Source: CADEDV01 sp036383515 (GTDB lineage Bacteria > Bacteroidota > Bacteroidia > Chitinophagales > Chitinophagaceae). Taken from it: DNA of 26,713 bases. The notes beneath the pieces were generated by a model. The model was given only the letters and a program-made list of their open reading frames with translations. It had not been told where the DNA came from and ran no database searches. Position 1 is the first letter of the stretch. The number at the start of each line of letters is the position of its first letter. Position numbers and translations under genes: made by a program. The stretch is from the NCBI GenBank assembly GCA_036383515.1, contig DASVOE010000048.1, forward strand, positions 1-26,713, read 5' to 3'. This document shows positions 8,697-15,411 of the stretch, piece after piece.

Positions 8697-8880
8697 ATGA
8701 CGCTAAAAGTCTTCAAATACCTTTCACCATTAATTATTTATGTTGGTTTATTCAGGGCTTTTATGGTTACAGAATGGAAGTGTGGTAGCCCCTGATCTAT
8801 GCAGGGGTTATCATCCGGCTGTTAAGTTATTTAGTAACCCTGGTCTCAGCAACATGAGTGCAACCAAAGAAGAAGTGTGA
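8697..8880 (+). pseudogene. Decayed 5' remnant of an AlkB-like membrane mono-oxygenase gene
   Basis: No intact ORF exists here, but three frames read in series give a sensible protein start. From the ATG at 8697: MTLKVFKYLSPLIIYVG...TEWKC. From 8783: W-stop-PLIYAGVII. From 8815: PAVKLFSNPGLSNMSATKEEV, then a stop at 8878-8880. Joining them needs two single-base insertions (near 8783 and 8815) and reversal of one TAG. The composite, two hydrophobic helices followed by an IIP-x-V-x-LF...N...EE tail, resembles the N-terminus of Bacteroidota alkane 1-monooxygenases. That identity is from memory of the family and is moderate at best. Everything after about residue 62 is missing, and the remnant runs directly into the end of the opposing gene. 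A 25-base inverted repeat (8786-8810) lies inside it, without a T run. Confidence 0.45.
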
Positions 8881-9187
8881 TTATTTTTTCGCATTCGCAG
8901 TTACATACGCCATCACATCCTGCTTTTCATTTTTGCTGAGCCGGGCTTTCGGCGCCATTAATTCAAGAATAGTACCCCATCTTTTACCTGAATAAATAGT
9001 TGTTTCCGGTAAGCCGTGACAACTTGTTGAAAACGATACGACCCGCTACGGGATTGGGAATAGCATTAACGGTTGCTGATGGAGGAGTTGCAGGTTCGAT
9101 AGTTCGTTCGGAGATGACAGGCAACGATTTTTTTTGACAAGCTATCAATACAATCGTGAACCCTATAATAATAATTGCTGATCTCAT
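8881..9187 (-). pseudogene. Cytochrome-c-like lipoprotein, frameshifted at the haem-binding site
   Basis: The ATG at 9187 starts MRSAIIIIGFTIVLIACQKK, a lipoprotein signal with lipobox LIAC. It continues through a Pro-rich linker to AGRIVFNK and then loses frame. In the next frame the sequence resumes at 9021 as CHGLPETTIYSGKRWGTILE and continues through LMAPKARLSKNEKQDVMAYV to a TAA at 8881-8883, the standard end of a small class I cytochrome c domain. The first Cys and two spacer residues of CxxCH are absent. An 8-base deletion exactly there would account for both the frame change and the missing residues: total length 307 plus 8 gives 105 codons. As it stands the product cannot bind haem covalently. 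It may be a true pseudogene or a sequence error. It lies downstream of serS on the same strand and faces the AlkB-like remnant. Confidence 0.7.
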
Positions 9188-9201
9188 ATATTCCTTTGAA
9201 T

Positions 9202-9247
9202 AAAAAAAAGCACGAAGGTTCAATTAAAGGAATAATTCATGTGCCTT
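9202..9247 (-). terminator. Possible weak terminator downstream of serS
   Basis: On the minus strand AAAGGCACATGAA is followed by TTCGTGCTTTTTTTT, which pair with bulges around a loop of about 20 bases and end in a T run. It lies 17 bases after the serS stop. The stem is imperfect. Confidence 0.3.
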
Positions 9248-9263
9248 TATATGAACAAAGGTT

Positions 9264-10532
9264 TTATATGCTTTCTGCACCGAAATAAGAATGTAACACT
9301 TTGGGAAGTTTTATTCCATCAGTCGTTTGATTATTCTCGAGCAGGCAGGCTACAATCCGGGGCAGTGCCAGTGAGCTTCCATTAAGCGAATGCACTAATT
9401 GAGGTTTTCCTTTTTCATCCTTGAAGCGGATCTTCATCCGGTTGGTTTGGTAGGCTTCAAAATTAGAAACAGAACTTACTTCCAGCCAGCGTTCCTGGGC
9501 AGCACTGTACACTTCAAAATCATACGTAAGGGCGGAAGTAAAACTCATATCACCACCACATAAATTTAAAATGCGGTAAGGCAATTCCAACGCCTGTAAT
9601 AATTTCTCGATATGGTCTACCATTTCCTGGTGCACTTCATAACTTTTACCGGGATGCACCAACTGCACGATCTCTACCTTATCAAACTGGTGAACCCTGT
9701 TAAGTCCTCTTACATCTTTACCAAAACTTCCGGCTTCTCTTCTGAAACAGGGTGAGTAAGCAGTCATCTTAATAGGCAGGTCGGTATCTTTTACAATTTC
9801 ATCGCGGTAAATATTTGTAACAGGTACTTCAGCAGTAGGGATCATGTAAAAATTATCAGCGGGCATATAATACATCTGTCCTTCTTTATCCGGCAACTGG
9901 CCCGTGCCATAGGCTGTCGCTTCATTTACCATAAAAGGCGGAAGATATTCAGTATAGCCTGCGGCTGTATTGAAATCCAAAAAATATTGTATCAGTGCCC
10001 GTTGCAATTTGGCTCCTTTGCCTTTGAATAACGGAAAGCCGCTACCGGTAATTTTGGCTCCTGTTTCAAAATCAACAATGTCATATTTTTTGATAAGATC
10101 CCAATGCGGAACAGATCCGGCAGGTAATTGTGGTTTTGTTCCACCTTCTTTAATCGTTACATTTTCCGCTGGTGTTTTACCGGGTGGCACTTTATCAGAA
10201 GGAAGATTAGGAAGTTTTACCAGTTCATTCTGCAGTTCCTTTTCAATCGCTGCAAGGTTTTCTGAAATGGGTTGTAATGTTGATTTTAATGTTGCTACTT
10301 CCTGCTTCCTGGTTTCAGCTTCTTCCTTTTGACCTTTTGCCATCAATGCTCCAATCTCTTTAGAAGTGCTGTTGAGCTGTGCCTGGTTATTTTCAAATTC
10401 TACCTGCAATTTTTTCCGCTGATCATCCAGGGATAATATAAAGTCAATCAATTCAGGTTCGGCAAAATACTTTTTGGCCAATCTTTCTTTTACTCCTTGT
10501 GGATCCTGGCGTAATACCTGTAGCTGCAACAT
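9264..10532 (-). CDS. serS: Seryl-tRNA synthetase (422 aa)
   Basis: Cytoplasmic class II synthetase charging tRNA-Ser (and tRNA-Sec where present). The N-terminal third is a long charged helical region (about residues 25-105, rich in K/E/Q), the coiled-coil arm that contacts the long variable arm of the tRNA. The catalytic domain follows. TAEVPVTNIYRDE holds the serine-site TxE-type segment, FRREAGSFGKDVRGLNRVHQF is class II motif 2, and LNGSSLALPRIVACLLEN is motif 3. Start: an in-frame ATG at 10574 lies upstream of a perfect -7 element, so the ATG at 10532 (MLQLQVLRQD), which gives the conserved N-terminus, is chosen. The gene is divergent from the small gene at 10619 and is intact with normal length. 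Confidence 0.96.
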   Translation of the reverse strand: MLQLQVLRQDPQGVKERLAKKYFAEPELIDFILSLDDQRKKLQVEFENNQAQLNSTSKEIGALMAKGQKEEAETRKQEVATLKSTLQPISENLAAIEKELQNELVKLPNLPSDKVPPGKTPAENVTIKEGGTKPQLPAGSVPHWDLIKKYDIVDFETGAKITGSGFPLFKGKGAKLQRALIQYFLDFNTAAGYTEYLPPFMVNEATAYGTGQLPDKEGQMYYMPADNFYMIPTAEVPVTNIYRDEIVKDTDLPIKMTAYSPCFRREAGSFGKDVRGLNRVHQFDKVEIVQLVHPGKSYEVHQEMVDHIEKLLQALELPYRILNLCGGDMSFTSALTYDFEVYSAAQERWLEVSSVSNFEAYQTNRMKIRFKDEKGKPQLVHSLNGSSLALPRIVACLLENNQTTDGIKLPKVLHSYFGAESI

Positions 10533-10547
10533 TTTTCCGAATTTGGG

Positions 10548-10555
10548 CAAAGATA
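10548..10555 (-). promoter_or_regulatory. -7 promoter element for serS
   Basis: The minus strand reads TATCTTTG, a perfect TAnnTTTG. It lies 15 bases upstream of the serS ATG (10532), predicting a 5' leader of about 10 bases. No clear -33 element is seen. Confidence 0.6.
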
Positions 10556-10606
10556 AGGTTGAACTATTATGCACCCATAACTCATAACCCCCTAACCGGT
10601 AACTAT

Positions 10607-10614
10607 TATCTTTG
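10607..10614 (+). promoter_or_regulatory. -7 promoter element touching the start of the 10619 gene
   Basis: A perfect TATCTTTG is followed by only four bases (CGGG) and then ATG. Transcription in Bacteroidota begins about five bases after this box, so the mRNA should start at or next to the ATG. It lies about 50 bases from the opposing serS promoter. Confidence 0.6.
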
Positions 10615-10618
10615 CGGG

Positions 10619-10963
10619 ATGTTTACAAAAGATGATTTGCAGCAACGCTGGTGGGACCTGGAAGCAAAACTGGTAGAGCGATTTAACAAGAAGCCGGATA
10701 TGGAAGCTATTCTTTTCCTGATAGGCCTGCAGGAAACCGGTATGATGAAAGAAAAAATAACGAAGGAACAAAAGCAGGATATGATGCATGTGGCTGTTTG
10801 TAATTTACTGATGCCAAGCGGCTATTATGAAATGGAAAGTGTGGATGAAGATGGATGGCCTCATTTCAGGCAACTAAAGCCGATGCCGGATATGAATGCT
10901 TTTGAACAGGAAAATTTTTTAAAAGACCATGTTTTGCTTTATTTTGAAACACATAATTTTTAA
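10619..10963 (+). CDS. Conserved-looking small cytoplasmic protein (114 aa), function unknown
   Basis: A soluble, acidic, helix-rich protein with no signal peptide or membrane segment. Visible features are WWDLEAKLVERFNKKPDMEA, FLIGLQETG, a Met/Lys-rich segment MMKEKITKEQKQDMMHVAV and a C-terminal GWPHFRQLKPMP. I do not recognise a named domain; the style is that of small hypothetical proteins of Bacteroidota found beside housekeeping genes. An in-frame ATG at 10499 was rejected because it lies inside serS and upstream of the perfect -7 box at 10607-10614. The ATG at 10619 is right behind that box, so translation is probably leaderless. The cyclophilin gene starts 18 bases after the stop with no promoter-like box between, so the two probably share an mRNA. 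Confidence 0.75.
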   Translation: MFTKDDLQQRWWDLEAKLVERFNKKPDMEAILFLIGLQETGMMKEKITKEQKQDMMHVAVCNLLMPSGYYEMESVDEDGWPHFRQLKPMPDMNAFEQENFLKDHVLLYFETHNF

Positions 10964-10981
10964 TTACCGATCCCCATTTAA

Positions 10982-11692
10982 ATGATGTTGATGAAAAAAA
11001 TTTTTCTGCTCGCTGGTTTTTTATTGCCAGCCTTCTTCCTGTTTGCCCAAAAAGATTCGACCCTTAAAAAGAAAGACCGTAAAAGAGATGTGTTATTGCA
11101 AACCGATTATGGTGATATGGTAGTTCGTCTTTCTGATTCTACTCCTTTGCACAGGGATAATTTTCTTCGCCTGGTGAAAACAGGTTTCTATGACAGCTTA
11201 TTATTTCACCGGGTGATCCAAAATTTTATGATCCAGGGTGGTGACCCTGTAAGTAAAAATGCAGCGACGGGGAAACCTTTGGGTAGTGGTGGCCCTGGTT
11301 ACCGGGTTCCTGCTGAGTTTAGAACAACATTGTTTCATAAAAAAGGAGTGATAGCTGCTGCAAGAGATAATAATCCTGAAAAAGCCAGCAGCGGCAGCCA
11401 GTTCTATATTACGCAGGGAAAAATTTTTACCGATGCAGGATTAGATTCAATGGAAACATTCCGCCTGCAGGGAAGAAAAATACCTCTGGCTCAGCGGGAA
11501 GTTTATAAACGTATCGGTGGCATCCCTCAGCTTGATCAGAACTATACTGTATTTGGAGACTTGCTGAAAGGATGGGATGTGTTGGATAAAATTGCTGCAG
11601 TAGCAACAAGTAATGGGGCAGACAGGGACCGGCCTTTACAAGATATTCGTATCATAAAAGCAAAATTGATAAAGCGAAAAAGACTTCGCTGA
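10982..11692 (+). CDS. Exported cyclophilin-type peptidyl-prolyl isomerase (236 aa)
   Basis: Catalyses cis-trans isomerisation of proline peptide bonds, probably in the periplasm to help envelope proteins fold. A Sec signal peptide is visible (MKKIFLLAGFLLPAFFLFAQ). A lysine-rich stretch follows, then the cyclophilin domain (about residues 38-232) with FHRVIQNFMIQGGD (active-site Arg/Phe region), SGSQFYIT and YTVFGDLLKGWDVLDKIAAV. A short insert (RLQGRKIPLAQREVYKRIG) interrupts the last third, as in several Bacteroidota homologues. Three ATG codons at 10982, 10985 and 10991 are possible starts; the last gives the neatest signal peptide. It is probably cotranscribed with the small gene upstream and ends at a strong bidirectional terminator. 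Confidence 0.92.
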   Translation: MMLMKKIFLLAGFLLPAFFLFAQKDSTLKKKDRKRDVLLQTDYGDMVVRLSDSTPLHRDNFLRLVKTGFYDSLLFHRVIQNFMIQGGDPVSKNAATGKPLGSGGPGYRVPAEFRTTLFHKKGVIAAARDNNPEKASSGSQFYITQGKIFTDAGLDSMETFRLQGRKIPLAQREVYKRIGGIPQLDQNYTVFGDLLKGWDVLDKIAAVATSNGADRDRPLQDIRIIKAKLIKRKRLR

Positions 11693-11704
11693 CCCTGGTT
11701 AATA

Positions 11705-11746
11705 AAAAAAGTGAGGGCTCAAACCAATTGAGCCCTCACTTTTTTA
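11705..11746. terminator. Bidirectional terminator between cyclophilin and outer-membrane barrel genes
   Basis: A perfect inverted repeat: GTGAGGGCTCAA (11711-11722) and TTGAGCCCTCAC (11728-11739) around the loop ACCAA, flanked by an A run on the left and a T run on the right. Works for the two convergent genes. Confidence 0.9.
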
Positions 11747-11760
11747 TGTTGAATTTTCAT

Positions 11761-14223
11761 TTATTGTCCTATTCCCTGGCCACCACCCTGTGTACGTTTG
11801 CTTTCCTCTTCGGAAGCCAATTTTCGCTGACGGGCTGCTTTCACTTCGTTTCTTCCAAACCGATACGTCAGGTTTAACTTAAACTGCCGGCTTTCAAAAT
11901 TACCGCTGGCCCGGAGGTATTGTCCTGCAAAATTGCTGGTGCCACTCCATTTAAGCGTTCTAAATATATCGCTAACCGAAGCTTTGAGGTTGCCCTTTCC
12001 TTTGAAGATAGTTTTTTGTATTCCACCGTCAATAGCCCAAATAGCTTTGCTTTCAAACGTTCCCTGCCAGATAGTAGGTGCATTGTAGAAACCGCTTACT
12101 TCTGTTGTCCAGTTTTTCTTCTTCCCTAACTTCAAACTGTGTTGCATGAAAACATTGTAAGAAAATACATCGAGGCTTATATTCCTGTTACCACCACCAA
12201 AGTTTGCCTTATACATAGAGTAAAAAGTATTCAGGTTAACAAAGGCTGTATAGTTTTTATACATGAATGGGTAGCTGATATTTAAGCTTACAATATCCTG
12301 GGTAGCAAGATTTTTCTTGGTAATAAATGATTTAGATTTTTCTGCTGTATCCACCAGTTGAGTAAACACATCACTAACATGACTATAGTTAACGGTAGTT
12401 GTCAATTTAAACTTATAGATATTAGTAACAGCGAAACTATTGGTATACTGAGGTCTCAGTTCTGTATTTCCTTTCTGGAAAGTGTATTCATCCAGTTTAA
12501 ATTCAAAAGGATTCAGGTCCTGGTAAGCGGGGCGATCAATACGGCGGCTATAAGAAAAGCTCCACTGCTTCATCGGGTTTTTATTGAATGTAAACGATGC
12601 GCTGGGAAACAGGTTAGTATAATTGCGCTTTATGGATTGTTTATTCGAGTAGTTTACTGACCCGTTGCTATTTAAGCTATAAGAGTCGCCGGTGTTGTTG
12701 GTATTCTCTACTCTTAAACCAGCCTGTACCATAAATCCTTTGAAAGGCTTATTATAATTGAGATAAACCGCATTAATATTCTCTTCGTAATTAAACTGGT
12801 TACTTCTAGCCACATCCAATTGTTTTGTATTGCCTGATACATTATAACGTCCGAAATTATTATCCGTATTAACAAAAGAGGTTTTAAAACCCAGCCCTAA
12901 TTTGCCTCCTTTAAATTTCTGTTCGTAATCTGTTTTCAACGTATAGATATCAATATCTGTAGGCGAAATAAAATTATAGATACTCCGGCTCAGCTCGGTA
13001 GTCATCGAAGGGTTATAATAGATGTTGGGCTGGTACTGGTCGCTTTTAATTCTATAGATGCCATAATCTGCATCTACATTCAATTCATGCCCTGCTGTGT
13101 CGGCAAACCGGTAGTTTAAATTGAAGTTGACATTATTCCTGTCTGATACGCTTTTGTTATTAGCAGTTAATACTCTATCAACAACACCTGTTGGTTTATA
13201 AGAAATAGGTGTTTTGCTATTGGTTGAAAATTCATTGTCTGCAATATTACCATTGACCAAAATACCTAGAGTATGTTTGCTGTTGACATAATAGTCTACT
13301 CCGACTTTAAAACCATGACTGGTGTTTTTAAAGGTCATATTATTCCGCTGATTAAAGATAGTATCGAGTTGCTCCCTGTATAATTTAAAAAGGTTATCGT
13401 TCTTTCCTTTATTGAAATTATAATTACCAAAAATATTCACCTTCTTTCCCCTGTTATTTAGTGACAGGCCACCATTATACTTTGGATAAACACCCACTGC
13501 ATAGCCAGCATTGACAGAACCGTTGGTACCAAATGATTTATTTTTCTTGAGTCGGATATTGATGATACCGGCATTACCGGCAGCATCATATTTTGCTGAA
13601 GGGTTGGTAATAATTTCTATAGATTCAACCTGGGATGACTGAAGATTTTTCAGGTAAGCCGTGAGATCTGCGCCAGATAGTGGCGATGGCTTGCCATCAA
13701 TATAAATTTGCACACCATTCTTTCCGGATAAACTTACATTATCGTCTTTATCAATCGTTACACCGGGAGATTTGCGCAATAACTCAAGGGCATCATTACC
13801 CACAGAATTAATCGTGCCCTCTACGTTAACAATCATTTTATCCGCTCTTACTTCCACCAGCGGCTTTTTTGCAGTAACAGTAACACCAGAAAGATTAGCA
13901 TCTGCTTTTATCATCTGTAAGCTCTGCAGGTCTATTTCCGTTCCTGCTACTTCAAATCGTTTTGAATAAAATGGGCTGTACCCAACATGGGAAACATTGA
14001 CCAGGTAGCTACCTGGATTAGCTGATAATGAAAACTGACCATCACTACCGGTAACAGCCAACTTTACTACAGAAGAATCTTTGGCTCTTAATAATGATAC
14101 GGTAGATTTCTCTAACCCTTTACCCTGCTGGTCTTTTACAATACCCGAAATTTTTTGGGCTTTTGCAGCAACAGTAAAAAGTAAAAAGATAATAAACGAA
14201 GCGATAAACTTTCTCATATACAT
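11761..14223 (-). CDS. Outer-membrane beta-barrel, TonB-dependent-receptor-like (about 820 aa)
   Basis: Outer-membrane protein of the TonB-receptor-like group common in Bacteroidota. Order of parts: signal peptide (MRKFIASFIIFLLFTVAAKA), carboxypeptidase-regulatory-like domain (GIVKDQQGKGLEKSTVSLL; about residues 20-100), plug-like domain (KSPGVTIDKDDNVSLSGKNG, IYIDGKPSPL, ESIEIITNPSAKYDAAG and GIINIRLKK), then a long barrel of alternating strands ending in FKLNLTYRFGRNE plus a charged, Gln/Gly-rich tail. It lacks an obvious N-terminal TonB box, so import of a ligand is not certain; this branch is often annotated simply as an outer-membrane beta-barrel protein. Start: an in-frame ATG at 14250 overlaps the perfect -7 box, so the ATG at 14223 (MYMRKF) or 14217 is used. 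No SusD partner lies next to it, so it is not a polysaccharide-utilisation pair. Confidence 0.88.
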   Translation of the reverse strand: MYMRKFIASFIIFLLFTVAAKAQKISGIVKDQQGKGLEKSTVSLLRAKDSSVVKLAVTGSDGQFSLSANPGSYLVNVSHVGYSPFYSKRFEVAGTEIDLQSLQMIKADANLSGVTVTAKKPLVEVRADKMIVNVEGTINSVGNDALELLRKSPGVTIDKDDNVSLSGKNGVQIYIDGKPSPLSGADLTAYLKNLQSSQVESIEIITNPSAKYDAAGNAGIINIRLKKNKSFGTNGSVNAGYAVGVYPKYNGGLSLNNRGKKVNIFGNYNFNKGKNDNLFKLYREQLDTIFNQRNNMTFKNTSHGFKVGVDYYVNSKHTLGILVNGNIADNEFSTNSKTPISYKPTGVVDRVLTANNKSVSDRNNVNFNLNYRFADTAGHELNVDADYGIYRIKSDQYQPNIYYNPSMTTELSRSIYNFISPTDIDIYTLKTDYEQKFKGGKLGLGFKTSFVNTDNNFGRYNVSGNTKQLDVARSNQFNYEENINAVYLNYNKPFKGFMVQAGLRVENTNNTGDSYSLNSNGSVNYSNKQSIKRNYTNLFPSASFTFNKNPMKQWSFSYSRRIDRPAYQDLNPFEFKLDEYTFQKGNTELRPQYTNSFAVTNIYKFKLTTTVNYSHVSDVFTQLVDTAEKSKSFITKKNLATQDIVSLNISYPFMYKNYTAFVNLNTFYSMYKANFGGGNRNISLDVFSYNVFMQHSLKLGKKKNWTTEVSGFYNAPTIWQGTFESKAIWAIDGGIQKTIFKGKGNLKASVSDIFRTLKWSGTSNFAGQYLRASGNFESRQFKLNLTYRFGRNEVKAARQRKLASEEESKRTQGGGQGIGQ

Positions 14224-14247
14224 GTCCTTGGTTTTAGATAAGGAACT

Positions 14248-14255
14248 CAAAGATA
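14248..14255 (-). promoter_or_regulatory. -7 promoter element for the outer-membrane barrel gene
   Basis: The minus strand reads TATCTTTG, a perfect consensus, 24 bases upstream of the ATG at 14223. It rules out the upstream in-frame ATG at 14250 as the normal start. Confidence 0.6.
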
Positions 14256-14357
14256 CCCTCGTGTCATATAATTGTAAAACCAGTTGCCGATAAATGGTGG
14301 AATTATGGTCATGAACGGCATGATATTTCCGGTGAACTGCGAAAAAAAATTAGACGA

Positions 14358-14390
14358 TTTGCTCATTCTCAGCTGTTTTGCTCATATTTG
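14358..14390 (+). promoter_or_regulatory. -33/-7 promoter for gcvH
   Basis: TTTG (14358-14361) is separated by 21 bases from CATATTTG (14383-14390), which differs from TAnnTTTG only in the first base. Spacing is right for a Bacteroidota housekeeping promoter. The gcvH ATG follows 19 bases later. Confidence 0.5.
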
Positions 14391-14409
14391 CAACTCTAAA
14401 TACTTCACT

Positions 14410-14787
14410 ATGAATTTTCCATCTAATCTCCGTTATACTAAAGATCATGAATGGATAAGCCTCGACGGTAATGTAGCAACCATCGGAATTACCGATTTTG
14501 CTCAAAGGGAATTAGGTGATATTGTGTATGTAGAAGTAGAAACGATCGGTAAAGCCCTTGAAACAGGAGCCGTCTTCGGAACGGTAGAGGCAGTAAAGAC
14601 CGTTTCAGATTTATTCCTGCCGGCAAGTGGCACTATCACTGAACTCAACCCTGCTTTAGCTAATGCACCTGAATTAGTTAATACTGATCCCTACGGTGAA
14701 GGGTGGATGATCAAAATGACAGTAGACAATCCTGCTGATATAGAATCATTACTTGATTCGGCAGGTTATGAAACACTGGTGGGTTAA
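14410..14787 (+). CDS. gcvH: Glycine cleavage system H protein (125 aa)
   Basis: Lipoyl-carrying shuttle of the glycine cleavage complex. It carries the aminomethyl group from the P protein to the T protein and is reoxidised by the L protein, in the cytoplasm. The sequence is full length, from MNFPSNLRYTKDHEW to ESLLDSAGYETLVG. The lipoylation lysine is K63 in the motif TVEAVKTVSD, and GEGWMIKM near residue 96 is also conserved. Start: an in-frame ATG at 14284 would add 42 unrelated residues across the promoter region, so the ATG at 14410, which gives the standard N-terminus, is chosen. The other glycine-cleavage genes are not in the window. It is divergent from the outer-membrane barrel gene. 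Confidence 0.96.
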   Translation: MNFPSNLRYTKDHEWISLDGNVATIGITDFAQRELGDIVYVEVETIGKALETGAVFGTVEAVKTVSDLFLPASGTITELNPALANAPELVNTDPYGEGWMIKMTVDNPADIESLLDSAGYETLVG

Positions 14788-14850
14788 ATCTTTTACACAA
14801 TTCTTCTCGTATAATATAGTGGCCGAATTTCTTACGTCCACTTTTTTAGG

Positions 14851-14858
14851 TATCTTAA
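14851..14858 (+). promoter_or_regulatory. Possible -7 element for the sigma/anti-sigma operon
   Basis: TATCTTAA matches six of the eight positions of TAnnTTTG including wild cards. It lies seven bases before the TTG start at 14866, which would give a very short leader. A promoter read by the ECF factor itself is also possible, and I cannot tell which. Confidence 0.3.
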
Positions 14859-14865
14859 CCAACCA

Positions 14866-15411
14866 TTGAATCTCAAACTGACATACAGCGAAGCTGAACT
14901 CGTTGCCTTACTGCAACAGCAGGATGAACAGGCCTTCAGCTATTTATATGATAATTATGCTGCCGCCTTATTAGGCATCATCAACCAGATAGTTCCGGAT
15001 AAACAAATGGCAACCGATGTATTACAGGAAGTTTTTGTAAACATCTGGCGAAAAATAAATACCTACGATGCAGTAAGGGGGAGATTATTTACGTGGATGC
15101 TAAACATATCCAGGAATGCCGCTATAGATAAGGTGAGATCGAGGGCTTACCAGGATGGTTTAAAAAACCACTCTTTACCAGACGACCCCAATACTATGAA
15201 CCATTCAGTAAGACTGGTAACCGACGATTATGGATTAAGAAAACTCGTAAATAAATTAAAAGATGAGCAAAAAGTGTTGATCGATCTTTCTTACTTCCAG
15301 GGTTTCACTCACGAAGAGATAGCTAAATCGCTTAACATACCGTTGGGTACGGTAAAGACAAGAATCCGAAGTGCGTTAACACATTTAAGAATATTGATCG
15401 ACCAAAAGTGA
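14866..15411 (+). CDS. ECF-type RNA polymerase sigma factor (181 aa)
   Basis: Directs RNA polymerase to a specific promoter set. Region 2 (about residues 22-95) includes FSYLYDNYAAALLGII, the DVLQEVFVNIW helix that contacts the -10 element, and FTWMLNISRNAAIDKVR. Region 4 (about 125-178) includes LIDLSYFQGFTHEEIAKSLN and IPLGTVKTRIRSAL, the helix-turn-helix for the -35 element. No ATG is available near the conserved N-terminus; the TTG at 14866 gives the expected length. The next gene overlaps the stop by four bases (GTGA) and encodes a membrane anti-sigma factor, so the two are translationally coupled and the sigma factor is probably held inactive at the membrane until a signal arrives. The signal and regulon are unknown. 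Confidence 0.9.
   Translation: MNLKLTYSEAELVALLQQQDEQAFSYLYDNYAAALLGIINQIVPDKQMATDVLQEVFVNIWRKINTYDAVRGRLFTWMLNISRNAAIDKVRSRAYQDGLKNHSLPDDPNTMNHSVRLVTDDYGLRKLVNKLKDEQKVLIDLSYFQGFTHEEIAKSLNIPLGTVKTRIRSALTHLRILIDQK

Noticed and set aside
8786..8810. Inverted repeat TAGCCCCTG / CAGGGGTTA as a terminator
   Set aside because: No T run on either strand, and the bases are explained as part of the decayed AlkB-like reading frame.
10499..10618. N-terminal extension of the 114-residue protein from an ATG at 10499
   Set aside because: It would start inside serS and cross two perfect -7 promoter boxes; the ATG at 10619 directly behind a box is far more likely.
11761..14223. SusC/SusD polysaccharide-utilisation locus
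   Set aside because: There is no SusD-type lipoprotein, glycoside hydrolase or hybrid regulator next to the barrel gene.
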